NCBI RefSeq assembly: GCF_001591145.1
Contig: NZ_BCUF01000019.1
Location: forward strand, 1 to 64,000
DNA length: 64,000 nt
Reading direction: 5' to 3'
DNA from: Vibrio harveyi NBRC 15634 = ATCC 14126 = KCTC 12724
GTDB lineage: Bacteria > Pseudomonadota > Gammaproteobacteria > Enterobacterales > Vibrionaceae
Part shown: positions 26,434 to 34,503 of the stretch, piece after piece
How the letters are laid out: each line of letters opens with the position of its first letter
Numbering within the stretch: the stretch's first letter is position 1
The notes under the pieces: generated by a model
What the model was told of the DNA's origin: nothing
Databases searched by the model: none
Seen by the model: only the letters and a program-made list of their open reading frames with translations
Position numbers and translations under genes: made by a program

Positions 26434-26461
26434 AAAAAAGCAGCCAAAGGGCTGCTTTTTT
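26434..26461. terminator. Bidirectional terminator between SulP and META genes
   Basis: AAAAAAGCAGCC AAAG GGCTGCTTTTTT, with A and T runs on either side, between convergent genes. Confidence 0.92.
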
Positions 26462-26505
26462 AGAGATTCTTTCAGAGACTTATTGTCTCAGAAACAAATG
26501 TGGGA

Positions 26506-26949
26506 TTAGTTTACCCAGTCACGCAGTGTGAACGTTAGTTCGTGATCTGCGTTTTTCAGTACTAGACCATCGTTAGTCAGAGTAATGTCGCTCCAATCAG
26601 AAAGCGTTTCAGACATTACTTTTTCAATCTTCATTTGGTCTTCCATACACATCTTCATGGTCATGCCCATTTTCTCGATGCGTAGTTGGTTATCTTTTAG
26701 TTCAGCTTGACCGAAGAAGTTGTTACAACCTGCATTACCATTCGCAGTTAGGTTTTCACCAATTTCTAAGCGAGGTGCTTGGCGTTCTTCTGCTGCGATG
26801 TTTTTGCCATCGATTTGAACCAGCTGCCAGTTGTGGTGCTGTAGATCTTGAGCCGTAATTTCTTTCACATTGTCACCGTTGCTAGCGCATGCAGTCATTA
26901 GAACTGGAAGTGAGATTGCTGCTACTAACGTTTTTAGGCTAAGCTTCAT
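26506..26949 (-). CDS. META-domain lipoprotein (HslJ-like)
   Basis: Exported lipoprotein of 147 residues. The signal peptide ends with the lipobox LMTAC (Cys near residue 21). The mature part is one META domain with the signature HNWQLVQIDGK, NLTANGNAGCNNFFGQ and a Cys in MKMCMEDQ, as in HslJ of E. coli, a heat-inducible protein linked to novobiocin resistance. There is no Asp after the lipidated Cys, so outer-membrane targeting is likely. Monocistronic, convergent with the SulP gene. Confidence 0.9.
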   Translation of the reverse strand: MKLSLKTLVAAISLPVLMTACASNGDNVKEITAQDLQHHNWQLVQIDGKNIAAEERQAPRLEIGENLTANGNAGCNNFFGQAELKDNQLRIEKMGMTMKMCMEDQMKIEKVMSETLSDWSDITLTNDGLVLKNADHELTFTLRDWVN

Positions 26950-27169
26950 TTTATTGACTCCGTTTTTAGAAAACGTGGTAAGTATAGGTAATAAAACAGT
27001 GTTTTTGTCAGCATACGGTTATGGTTTCGTATGTTTTTAAACACGGCGTATTTTATAACAGAGATCCCATTCCAGGTACTAAAATTCAGCGAAAACTTCG
27101 AAATTTCTTACAGTTATTCGACTATAAGTGAATCGGGTCTTGATGAGATAACCAAAGAACGGGTTGAGC

Positions 27170-27418
27170 ATGGAGCAACTGGAGTTTTTTACCGTCCCAA
27201 GTCCTTGTGTCGGAGTGTGCACTTCTGACGAAAAGGGCTATTGCAAGGGATGCATGCGTAAACGAGAAGAGCGGTTTAATTGGCTGAGTTTTACTCCTGC
27301 ACAACAGTTGCACGTGATTAAGCTGTGTCGTCAGAGGTACAGAAGAAAGGTGCTAGCAGGGAAGGGGAAAGCAGAACTGCCTCAAGATGACTTATCCCCG
27401 CAACAGGATTTGTTTTAG
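27170..27418 (+). CDS. DUF1289 small cysteine-motif protein
   Basis: 82-residue protein with the DUF1289 signature SPCVGVCTSDEKGYCKGCMR followed by E-x4-W, whose four cysteines probably bind Zn or an Fe-S cluster. The rest is basic and then acidic at the C-terminus. Function not known; relatives are small companion proteins in many proteobacteria (YdhL-like). I use ATG 27170; a TTG two codons upstream is also possible. No operon partner is apparent. Confidence 0.8.
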   Translation: MEQLEFFTVPSPCVGVCTSDEKGYCKGCMRKREERFNWLSFTPAQQLHVIKLCRQRYRRKVLAGKGKAELPQDDLSPQQDLF

Positions 27419-27535
27419 TGTTGTTTACGCTTTATTACTTATGACTAACTATTCCCGGCCCAGTCTGAACTACTTATCCATAAGAGCCGGGAAGCTCCTA
27501 TCCATTTTCGTGCTCAAAGTGATGAGCACTTGGCG

Positions 27536-27898
27536 TTACTTTAAAGACCATTGGTCGCTTACCCAGCCTCCTGCTTGTTCGTCGAAGTGACTACCGGCAA
27601 AGCGGTGATTTTGTTCCACGTCTAATTTACTGGTGGGTAATTCATCCATCATTTGATGAATGTATCTTGCCATTGGATCAGTACATGCTTCACGCTCTCT
27701 GCGAGTGACCACTTCTTTAATTATCTGCAGTCTATAGCTGTTGCTGGCTCGTTTCATTTTTGACCTCCAGAACTCGATGGCAGCAGTTTGAACACATTGG
27801 CGTTCAGATCGCTGCTCATTGGCGGGAGCGTAGAAGCCCATCGCCTTCGTTTGAAGTCTGAGAGACAAATTGTTTGAGAGCAGTGTTTGTAACGCCAT
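27536..27898 (-). CDS. Hypothetical protein, 120 residues
   Basis: Not recognised. The frame is clean and its codon use resembles the neighbours. GAGAAAG lies six bases before ATG 27898, which I prefer to the ATG at 27919. The protein is basic in its first half and has a hydrophilic C-terminus ending GGWVSDQWSLK; no signal, membrane segment or known motif is visible. The phrase REREACTDPMARYIHQMMDE looks like a helix with conserved-looking character. No partner gene is close. Moderate confidence that it is real. Confidence 0.5.
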   Translation of the reverse strand: MALQTLLSNNLSLRLQTKAMGFYAPANEQRSERQCVQTAAIEFWRSKMKRASNSYRLQIIKEVVTRREREACTDPMARYIHQMMDELPTSKLDVEQNHRFAGSHFDEQAGGWVSDQWSLK

Positions 27899-28083
27899 TC
27901 GCATCTTTCTCAGAATCATTGGCTGCGTGAATAAAAGTTAATTGCTCAAACACAGTTGATGAATCTTCATATTCGAAAGACCTTATCAAACATAGAAGCC
28001 CTACACATGGTCGTCAACAACGTAAATGAACATTTTTTGAACGATTTGTGAAGGTGGCGTTTTATCAGAGATTTAGCGCAAAT

Positions 28084-28112
28084 AAAAAAACCGGAGCCAC
28101 TTGGGCTCCGGT
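28084..28112 (-). terminator. Terminator of the UshA-type nucleotidase gene
   Basis: Minus strand ACCGGAGCC CAAGT GGCTCCGGT followed by TTTTTTTATT, 33 bases after the stop. Confidence 0.92.
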
Positions 28113-28144
28113 TGGTCTTAGAGTCAGTCTGACACGCCTTTTAT

Positions 28145-29839
28145 TTACTCAGCTGCGATTTCACAACCAAGTGGGCTGTCTGAGTTAGTGTAGACGATTT
28201 CGCCTTGTGGCTCGTAGTTGCTTACTTGTACTGTACCAAGAGTCTCTAGATAGCTGTACATTACTTCTGCGTCAACGTTACCAGTGTTAATTACGTTAAG
28301 TGCAGGGTAACCATCACCACCCGCCGCGTTGAAGCTTGGTACGGTAAACTTATAAGTTGCCGCTGTGTCGAAATCTTTGCCATTGATCTTGCTGATTTCA
28401 ACTTTCTTGGCAGTACAGTCTACAGTCATATTTAGACCTGCCAGTTGTGCGTACGCACCCGATCCACGTTGCATTGTAGCAACCACGTTCAAGTAATCGA
28501 CTACTTGAGCGCCAGTCATCGTGGCTACAGTTACCATATTGCCAAATGGTTGAACTGTTAGTACATGGCGGTAAGCAATCGGACCTGCTTCAATTGATGC
28601 ACGAACGCCACCTGAGTTCATAACCGCAAAATCGGCTTTTTGATTTTCTTGGTGAGCAGTTGCGATCAAACGACCTAAGTTAGTTTGTTGGTAGCGAACT
28701 ACTGCGCGGTCACCTTCCAGCTTGTCATCAGAGGTAGCAATTACCTTATCTAGCTCATCTTGTCCTTTATCTTGGAAGTATTGAAGACGTCCTTGAAGAG
28801 CAAGGTCTGGCTTGATTTCTGTGCCAATGAATTCTAGTTCACCAGCTTCGTTTTTGCGTTTTAGGTTTACAGGAACTAGCTCATAACCAGCAAGGTGAAG
28901 TTTACCGTCGTAGTATTCGAAGTCTGCTTTACCAACGTACTTACCCCACTCGTGCGCTTGCATGATGTAAGTACCGTTTTGTTGGTCTGGTTTGCAGTCA
29001 TCACCAGGTTCGAAGTCAGCGTATCCTGAACCATCTGGTTCCATACAAACAGGGTTTTGCGAGTGACCACCGAAGATAGCTGCAAGCTGTCCTTCTTCGA
29101 CTGCTTTCGCCATCGCTACATCGCCAGGTGCATTTGAACCGTGCTGGCCATTTTCATAGTGACCCATATGTGTCGTAGCGAAAATGAAATCGACAGGGTC
29201 ATCTTTGTAGGTTTCTTTGATTTCTGCAATTACCTTCGGCATTTCTTCTGTTGGTTTGGTAAATGTCAGGTCAGAGATAAACTCAGGGTTACCGATTTTT
29301 GCTGTATCTTCTGTTGTCATACCTACAACAGCTACACGAAGGTCACCAAGCTCAAAGATTTTGTAAGGTTTGAAGTAGCGGTCGCCATTTTTATCATAAA
29401 TGTTGGCAGCAAGCATTGGGAAGTTTGCCCAAACACGTTGCTTTTCAAGAACGCTAAGAGGGTTATCAAATTCGTGGTTACCAACTGCCATAGCATCATA
29501 GCCAATATCGCTCATACCTAAGAAGTCAGGCTCTGCATCTTGTAGGTCTGATTCAGGAACACCAGTGTTGATGTCACCACCAGAGAGTAGTAGGGATGAG
29601 CCGCCATTTGCTGCAACTTCTTGGCGCATTTGATCAATCAGTGTTTTACGCGCAGCCATACCATACTCGCCGTCTTCGTTATGCCAGAAGCGACCGTGGT
29701 TGTCATTGGTATGTAGAATTGTGAACTTGGTACATGAATCTGCAGTGTCACAAGTGACTGGAGAGTTGTCGCTGTCTGAGCCACATCCTGCTAGCGCAGC
29801 GCCGACTGAAAGTACCAAAAGGGATTTGTAAAACTTCAT
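28145..29839 (-). CDS. ushA: 5'-nucleotidase / UDP-sugar hydrolase, lipoprotein (UshA/NutA type)
   Basis: Surface or periplasmic enzyme that dephosphorylates nucleotides for nucleoside and phosphate scavenging. The signal peptide ends with lipobox LAGC (Cys 19), so like vibrio NutA it is membrane-anchored rather than soluble. The metallophosphatase half shows LHTNDNHGRF (metal Asp/His), GGDINTG, VGNHEFDN, THMGHYE and GGHSQ. The C-terminal nucleotidase half has NSGGVRASIEAG and FNAAGGDGYP for nucleotide binding. 564 residues, full length. Monocistronic with its own terminator. The Vibrio homologue is a chloride-dependent 5'-nucleotidase. Confidence 0.92.
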   Translation of the reverse strand: MKFYKSLLVLSVGAALAGCGSDSDNSPVTCDTADSCTKFTILHTNDNHGRFWHNEDGEYGMAARKTLIDQMRQEVAANGGSSLLLSGGDINTGVPESDLQDAEPDFLGMSDIGYDAMAVGNHEFDNPLSVLEKQRVWANFPMLAANIYDKNGDRYFKPYKIFELGDLRVAVVGMTTEDTAKIGNPEFISDLTFTKPTEEMPKVIAEIKETYKDDPVDFIFATTHMGHYENGQHGSNAPGDVAMAKAVEEGQLAAIFGGHSQNPVCMEPDGSGYADFEPGDDCKPDQQNGTYIMQAHEWGKYVGKADFEYYDGKLHLAGYELVPVNLKRKNEAGELEFIGTEIKPDLALQGRLQYFQDKGQDELDKVIATSDDKLEGDRAVVRYQQTNLGRLIATAHQENQKADFAVMNSGGVRASIEAGPIAYRHVLTVQPFGNMVTVATMTGAQVVDYLNVVATMQRGSGAYAQLAGLNMTVDCTAKKVEISKINGKDFDTAATYKFTVPSFNAAGGDGYPALNVINTGNVDAEVMYSYLETLGTVQVSNYEPQGEIVYTNSDSPLGCEIAAE

Positions 29840-30188
29840 AAGGGATCCTTTCTTTGTGATTTTGATTTTATTACGGCGTGAAATATACGGAAATAATGTG
29901 AAACTTTAGTGATCTATATCTTATTTACAGTTTTGTTGAATACAGGAAATAACAGGGCTGCAAACCGCGTCGACAAATAAACAGAAACCGTATTTAGAAA
30001 GGATTTAATGTTTTTACTAATTAAATTTGTGAGTCGCTTAATTGATTTCAATTTTCTAATGTGAATCAATACGCATTTTGGTGAGATATGGAGCAAACTT
30101 TGGTGATTATTTTGCCAGATTAATGTCTTCTTACTCTCTACGAAACAAATAGTTAAGATTTTTCTGTACGCTGTGTTGAGGAGTAAGG
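29840..30188. other. AT-rich divergent intergenic region
   Basis: About 350 bases between ushA and the acetyltransferase gene, visibly AT-richer than the surroundings. It must contain both promoters; I see no operator, RNA gene or terminator I could defend. Confidence 0.4.
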
Positions 30189-30893
30189 ATGCTCAAAAAA
30201 ACAACCGCACTTGCCGCGGAAATCGATTGCTCATGGCAAAAGCAGTTCAGTGTGAGCTGTAATTTGTACAATGGCTATTCTTATGACCCTCACTATTGGC
30301 AAAAGTTCTCCGATCTTTGCGCTGTATTTTTATATCAATCAGACGCCGTTACGTTTATATCTTGTCCCCCTAAATTATGGGAACGAATTAAACATTTTCA
30401 GCCAAGTGAGCTGGAGAGAAAACTCAATAATAAACAAATGTTCTGTGAATATGATGATGTCGACTACTATTTATTTAATGACGACAACGTCAACAAAGAC
30501 GATGGGATAATTCCTCTCTCGATCGAATCTGATCTCGAATTACTTGAATCTTTTGTCAGCCGAATGAGCGAAGAAGATATCCTTAAAGCGGACTTTGACC
30601 TCGATAGCCATTTTTTTTACGGCATATTTGACAAAAATGAGCTGGTCGCTGTGCTTGCTTCTTATTGTTATAAAGGGAAAGAGCCGTTTGAGTCTTTATC
30701 CATATTGGTTTCTCCTGAAGCAAGAGGAAAAGGGTATGGAAAACGCCTGCTCAGTCATTTAATCAATGAAGTGAAGTCGAGGCAGCGCAAAATTAGGTAT
30801 CGAGTAAATAGTGAAAATACGCCTTCAATAAGGCTCTGCCAGTCTTTGGGGTTTGAAGCGTACAGTCGTCAAAGAGTGTTTACTCCGGAGTAA
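30189..30893 (+). CDS. GNAT family N-acetyltransferase
   Basis: 234 residues. The C-terminal half is a GNAT domain: FESLSILVSPEARGKGYGKRLLSHLINE contains the acetyl-CoA loop R-G-x-G-x-G/R (read in parts: SPEARGKGYGKRL), followed by NTPSIRLCQSLGF as motif B. The N-terminal 110 residues are rich in Tyr, Asp and Asn and not recognised. The gene is AT-rich relative to its surroundings (many AAA, AAT and TTT codons), suggesting recent acquisition. It is followed after 15 bases by a second GNAT gene on the same strand. Acceptor unknown. Confidence 0.85.
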   Translation: MLKKTTALAAEIDCSWQKQFSVSCNLYNGYSYDPHYWQKFSDLCAVFLYQSDAVTFISCPPKLWERIKHFQPSELERKLNNKQMFCEYDDVDYYLFNDDNVNKDDGIIPLSIESDLELLESFVSRMSEEDILKADFDLDSHFFYGIFDKNELVAVLASYCYKGKEPFESLSILVSPEARGKGYGKRLLSHLINEVKSRQRKIRYRVNSENTPSIRLCQSLGFEAYSRQRVFTPE

Positions 30894-30908
30894 TGAGAAA
30901 GGCAAGCA

Positions 30909-31424
30909 ATGGGATATACAGTTAGAAATGCAGTGAGAGATGAAGCAGATCAGATCGCCAAAATACACGTTGATTCATGGCAAGTCGCTTACCGAGGATT
31001 AATGCCGCAGAGTTACATTGACCAATTTACTCGAGAACGTCGAGAGCGCATGTGGACGCGAGTAATGACGGAGCAACTGGCCAATCTCATTGTTGTTGAG
31101 AAACAGAAAGAGATCGTTGGCTTTCTAAGTTATGAACTGCCTGATCACACCAGCGAAGACAAGACGGCAACGGTTACTTGTTGCTATGTTTCGCCTTTAT
31201 ACTTCGGGCAGGGCGCTGGCAGTGCTTTGATTGATGAATTAGAAACTCGTTTACTCTCGACACCAGTGATGCAAATTAGCCTTAAGGCGTTAGACACCAA
31301 TAAACAAGGGCTTAATTTCTATAAGAAGTGTGGCTTTGTGCGATCTGGAGAGGAAGAGTCGGAGGTTATCGATGATATGACGCTCAACGACGTGACGCTG
31401 GTTAAGTACATAGCACGAACATAA
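30909..31424 (+). CDS. GNAT family N-acetyltransferase
   Basis: 171 residues, a standard single GNAT domain: AKIHVDSWQVAYRGLMPQ near the start, the acetyl-CoA loop CYVSPLYFGQGAGSALIDEL (about 96-115) and NKQGLNFYKKCGF near the end. The opening VDSWQxAYRG pattern is that of the small-molecule acetyltransferases often annotated as RimI-like or aminoglycoside-type relatives. Probably co-transcribed with the preceding GNAT gene. Acceptor unknown. Confidence 0.87.
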   Translation: MGYTVRNAVRDEADQIAKIHVDSWQVAYRGLMPQSYIDQFTRERRERMWTRVMTEQLANLIVVEKQKEIVGFLSYELPDHTSEDKTATVTCCYVSPLYFGQGAGSALIDELETRLLSTPVMQISLKALDTNKQGLNFYKKCGFVRSGEEESEVIDDMTLNDVTLVKYIART

Positions 31425-31529
31425 CTTACTGGTGAGAGTGTTTAATGCGGTGTTTGCAGAAAAGCACTATCGGTAATGAAAAGAGAATTGAGAAAAGAGT
31501 AGGGGAGATTTACTTCTGTTCTAAATAGT

Positions 31530-31562
31530 AAAACCCCGGAGGTGGTAAGTCTCCGGGGTTTT
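31530..31562. terminator. Bidirectional terminator between the GNAT gene and rplY
   Basis: AAAACCCCGGAG GTGGTAAGT CTCCGGGGTTTT: a 12-base stem with A/T tails on both sides, between convergent genes. Confidence 0.92.
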
Positions 31563-31648
31563 GAAATTTTTTAGATGTCTCGGTTGGTAAGTCCGATAAT
31601 CTTTATGCAAAAGGTTTGGATTTTATCCGTTAATTCCTTGGTAGGGAA

Positions 31649-31927
31649 TTAGATACGGATGAAGTCCATGTGCTCAACTTTTGGCTTGTAAGCGTGACGT
31701 TGAACGTCTTGTGGCTTAACTTTAACTTCAGCGCCGTCGATCACTAGAACGATACCTTCGTAGAACTCAGGCTTGTCCATTTGGTTAACGATGTCGTCGT
31801 GGTTAAGAACGATAGCAACTGCTGCTTCTTCACCGCCGTATACAACTGCAGGGAATTTGCCAGCGTGACGTAGGCGGCGGCTCGCACCTTTACCTAGTTC
31901 AGTACGTACTACTGCTTCGAATTTCAT
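31649..31927 (-). CDS. rplY: 50S ribosomal protein L25
   Basis: Short-form L25 (92 residues) that binds the 5S rRNA. The opening [20 protein letters not shown] and KFPAVVYGG are family marks, and the length agrees with E. coli L25 (94), without the CTC extension. I start it at 31927 because the family begins MKF/MFT; five upstream codons in the open frame (MRVNT) are probably leader. A well-spaced promoter is visible at 32029-32057. Monocistronic. Confidence 0.96.
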   Translation of the reverse strand: MKFEAVVRTELGKGASRRLRHAGKFPAVVYGGEEAAVAIVLNHDDIVNQMDKPEFYEGIVLVIDGAEVKVKPQDVQRHAYKPKVEHMDFIRI

Positions 31928-32349
31928 AGTATTTACTCTCAAATTAGTAAAAAATAAAACTTTACAAACACAATGCGACCTTGTGTTCGTAGTAAAGCTT
32001 GAAACAGGAACTGTTCAAGCGAGCGCGGATACTATCATCATGCTCTACATTCAGCAACCAAAATTGTACCTAAATCACCAAAAAGCCAGTAATTCTTCGA
32101 CAAGAAGAGTGTCTGTTTTGTGGTGTCGGCAAAACTTTGTCCGCATTGCGCTGATTTTAACCTATTTGGCTTTTTGTCAGTACGTTTTTATTTGCCTAGG
32201 ACTCAATCCTCTTTCCAAGTTAATTCATTCATTAACGACATCTGTTATTCACAAAATGAACGCAAAATGAATGTTGACCTCAGTAACCGTTAAGTCAGTC
32301 GGTTCTATTCTCCATCGTACATAAACGGACAACCTCAATGGAGCACATT
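31928..32349. other. Divergent intergenic region rplY / glycosyltransferase
   Basis: About 420 bases. Apart from the rplY promoter and leader hairpin I see no gene. A 95-codon frame on the plus strand overlaps the rplY promoter and leader and has no ribosome site or coding character. Confidence 0.5.
31995..32057 (-). promoter_or_regulatory. rplY promoter and leader hairpin
   Basis: Minus strand -35 TTGCTG (32057-32052) and -10 TAGTAT (32034-32029) with a 17-base spacer. The leader, starting near 32022, immediately folds: CTTGAACAG TTC CTGTTTCAAG (32019-31998) with one bulge. This may be a transcript-stabilising 5' hairpin. Confidence 0.55.
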
Positions 32350-33084
32350 ATGAATCCTATCAGTATCGTGATTATTACCCTCAATGAAGAAAAACGTATT
32401 GGTCGACTACTTGAAGACTTAACCAAACAAACTCACCAGAACTTTGAAGTGATCGTGGTGGATTCGAACAGCGAAGATTCGACACGTGAAGTTGCACAAG
32501 CTTACGAAAGCTCATTGCCAGAACTGACAGTGCACCGCATGGATACGCGTGGTGTCAGCTTAGGTCGTAATACAGGTGCAGAACTGGCGAAGTATGAACG
32601 TATTCTTTTCTTAGATGCGGACGTGCGCTTACCAAGTGATTTTCTGAGCCGTGCAATGAGTAAGCTTGAGGATGCGAAGTTGGAAGTTGCTGGTGTTTAC
32701 ATGGGCTCAAAAAATCTGCCAATGGCACATAAGTTGGGTTATGGCATATTTAACGCGGGATTGTTTATTACTCAGTACACATTCCCAACGGCGGTAGGTG
32801 CTTGTATTTTCTCTACCAAACGCGCACACAAAGAGATCAACGGCTTTGATGAGTCTATTACACTTTGCGAAGATTGTGATTACGTAAAACGCGCTTCTAA
32901 AACATGGCGTTTCCGCTTCTTACCGATGACGTTTGAATTCGATCCGCGCCGCCTTGAGCAAGACGGCTTCTTTAAGATGGGCATGACCTATTTCAAAGCC
33001 AATGTACGTCGATTCTTCTTTGGCGAGATGCGTAACAACGAAATGGAATACAAATTCGGTCACTACAAAGATCAACATTCGTAA
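32350..33084 (+). CDS. Family 2 glycosyltransferase
   Basis: 244 residues with the GT-A fold: nucleotide-binding start ISIVIITLNEEKRIGRLLED, DSNSEDSTREVA, and the metal-binding ILFLDADVRLP (DAD near residue 99). GACIFSTKRA and ITLCEDCDYVKRA give the acceptor/catalytic ED. It has a moderately hydrophobic middle but no clear C-terminal membrane domain. ATG 32350 with GGAG seven bases upstream is preferred to the ATG at 32338. It precedes the DedA-LssY gene by 14 bases, suggesting a two-gene unit acting on a membrane lipid or surface glycan. Confidence 0.88.
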   Translation: MNPISIVIITLNEEKRIGRLLEDLTKQTHQNFEVIVVDSNSEDSTREVAQAYESSLPELTVHRMDTRGVSLGRNTGAELAKYERILFLDADVRLPSDFLSRAMSKLEDAKLEVAGVYMGSKNLPMAHKLGYGIFNAGLFITQYTFPTAVGACIFSTKRAHKEINGFDESITLCEDCDYVKRASKTWRFRFLPMTFEFDPRRLEQDGFFKMGMTYFKANVRRFFFGEMRNNEMEYKFGHYKDQHS

Positions 33085-33098
33085 TCGTCGGAGGCTGC

Positions 33099-34394
33099 AT
33101 GCTGGAAGCAATCAGTCTGTTTTTCGGAGCATTTCTGGATGCAACGATTGGACCTAACCTCTTTGTCCCGGGCGAGCCGTTTTTGCTCGCTGCGGGCTAT
33201 CAATTGCACCAAGGTGTGATTTGGGGCGTTGTCGCCGTTTTGTTGGGCGGTTGGGTTGGCGATCAACTCAGTTACTTTATTGGTAAGCGTTCTGGCTCTA
33301 AAGCACAGAAGAAGCTGATTCGTTGGCAAGCCAAGACAAGGCGTCCAATCGCTCGTTGTCGTTTGTTGATGAAAAAACGCGGCAATGCCATTTTGATCTT
33401 TGCACGCTTACTCGGACCTGTTGCTTGGGTCGTGCCATTTATGGCGGGTACTGCGAATGTGAGTTGGAAGCGTTTTACTGTCTGTTCATCAATTGGATTG
33501 ATACTTGGTGTTGGGCAATTTGTCGTTGCTGGGTATTTGCTTGCTGCGGGTCTTAACACATGGATTCCACTTGATTCCATAAAGTTCATCCTTGTTGAGC
33601 ATAAGCTTCTTATTGCCTCAGTACTCATCGCTTCTGTATTCGCTCTTGTGGCTTGGAAGAAAAACTGGTCACGTAAATGGACCAAATCCCTAACGGCTTT
33701 AGTGTTATGTTTAGTTGCTGCGAATTATGGACACTTTTTCTATCTAGCAGATGACAATATTGAACAACCCGGCGTTACTGAAAATCAATCGATAGTCCTT
33801 AATGATATCGGCTTTAAGGTTTATCCGGGGCGCTCGAATGTGTTTGACGCTCAGGCAGTCAACTTGGTGTACGTCGGAGAATCCCCGCGAAGCCTAATGC
33901 AAGAGCTCGGCTGGCTAGAGAATCAAACCTTTTCAAGAAACGACATTGAATTGGCAGACTATGTGAGCTTATTGAAGCAGAAGCTGCCGCCCGTTTCTGA
34001 TTTGTTTTGGAATGGCAAGCCACAGTCGATGGCATTCCAAGAGCCCGGAAGTTTGTTAAAACGCTCTCATGTTCGCTGGTGGCAAGCAGGGTTAGAATCA
34101 AAGTCTGGTCAACCGATTTGGGTCGGAGCGATTAGTTACGATGACGGTCTCAAGTTGGCGCATTACTCGGGTATTGTGACGGTATTGCATCGAATAGATC
34201 CTAATGTGGACAGCGAAAGAGACCGTCTAGCGAATCAAATTGAAGTCAGTCATTTAGCGCTAGTCGGAGAGTTACATTCGTTAGCGCAACCTGTCGCAAT
34301 GGATAGTAAGCACGACTATTATTCGGATGGGAATGTGCTGTTGATTAGTGAACCATCGCTAGCATTAAACTTACCCAATCAAAGCGCTATTTAG
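33099..34394 (+). CDS. DedA-family membrane protein fused to LssY_C domain
   Basis: 431 residues. The N-terminal 200 residues are a DedA/SNARE-associated domain with FVPGEPFLLAAGYQLHQG, GWVGDQLSYFIGKRSG, and FARLLGPVAWVVPFMAGTA, the conserved proton/anion-binding loops. After one more helix (about 200-215) comes a soluble LssY C-terminal-type domain (about 240-425) beginning NDIGFKVYPGRS. DedA proteins flip undecaprenyl phosphate or phospholipids; LssY_C is of unknown function and found next to lipid phosphatases. The coupling to a glycosyltransferase suggests lipid-linked sugar handling. A palindromic repeat overlaps its stop region. Confidence 0.85.
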   Translation: MLEAISLFFGAFLDATIGPNLFVPGEPFLLAAGYQLHQGVIWGVVAVLLGGWVGDQLSYFIGKRSGSKAQKKLIRWQAKTRRPIARCRLLMKKRGNAILIFARLLGPVAWVVPFMAGTANVSWKRFTVCSSIGLILGVGQFVVAGYLLAAGLNTWIPLDSIKFILVEHKLLIASVLIASVFALVAWKKNWSRKWTKSLTALVLCLVAANYGHFFYLADDNIEQPGVTENQSIVLNDIGFKVYPGRSNVFDAQAVNLVYVGESPRSLMQELGWLENQTFSRNDIELADYVSLLKQKLPPVSDLFWNGKPQSMAFQEPGSLLKRSHVRWWQAGLESKSGQPIWVGAISYDDGLKLAHYSGIVTVLHRIDPNVDSERDRLANQIEVSHLALVGELHSLAQPVAMDSKHDYYSDGNVLLISEPSLALNLPNQSAI

Positions 34395-34429
34395 ATATAC
34401 CCAAGCATCTTGAGGTTACTTGGGTATAT
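34395..34429. repeat. Vibrio palindromic repeat, full copy
   Basis: Perfect 11-base arms ATATACCCAAG / CTTGGGTATAT around CATCTTGAGGTTA. The right half recurs at bases 1-15 of the window. Located right after the DedA-LssY stop. Confidence 0.75.
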
Positions 34430-34430
34430 A

Positions 34431-34470
34431 AAAATGGCACCTAGCGAATAAATCGATAAGTGCCATTTTA
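34431..34470. terminator. Hairpin between convergent DedA-LssY and carS genes
   Basis: AAAATGGCAC / GTGCCATTTT with a 20-base loop and A/T-rich arms. It could terminate transcripts from both sides, together with the neighbouring palindrome. Confidence 0.6.
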
Positions 34471-34503
34471 AAGTAATACTGTGAGTGACTGATGTAAGCT
34501 GAC

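Noticed and set aside
31983..32270. 95-codon plus-strand frame between rplY and the glycosyltransferase gene
   Set aside because: It lies over the rplY promoter and leader, and has no ribosome site and no recognisable product.
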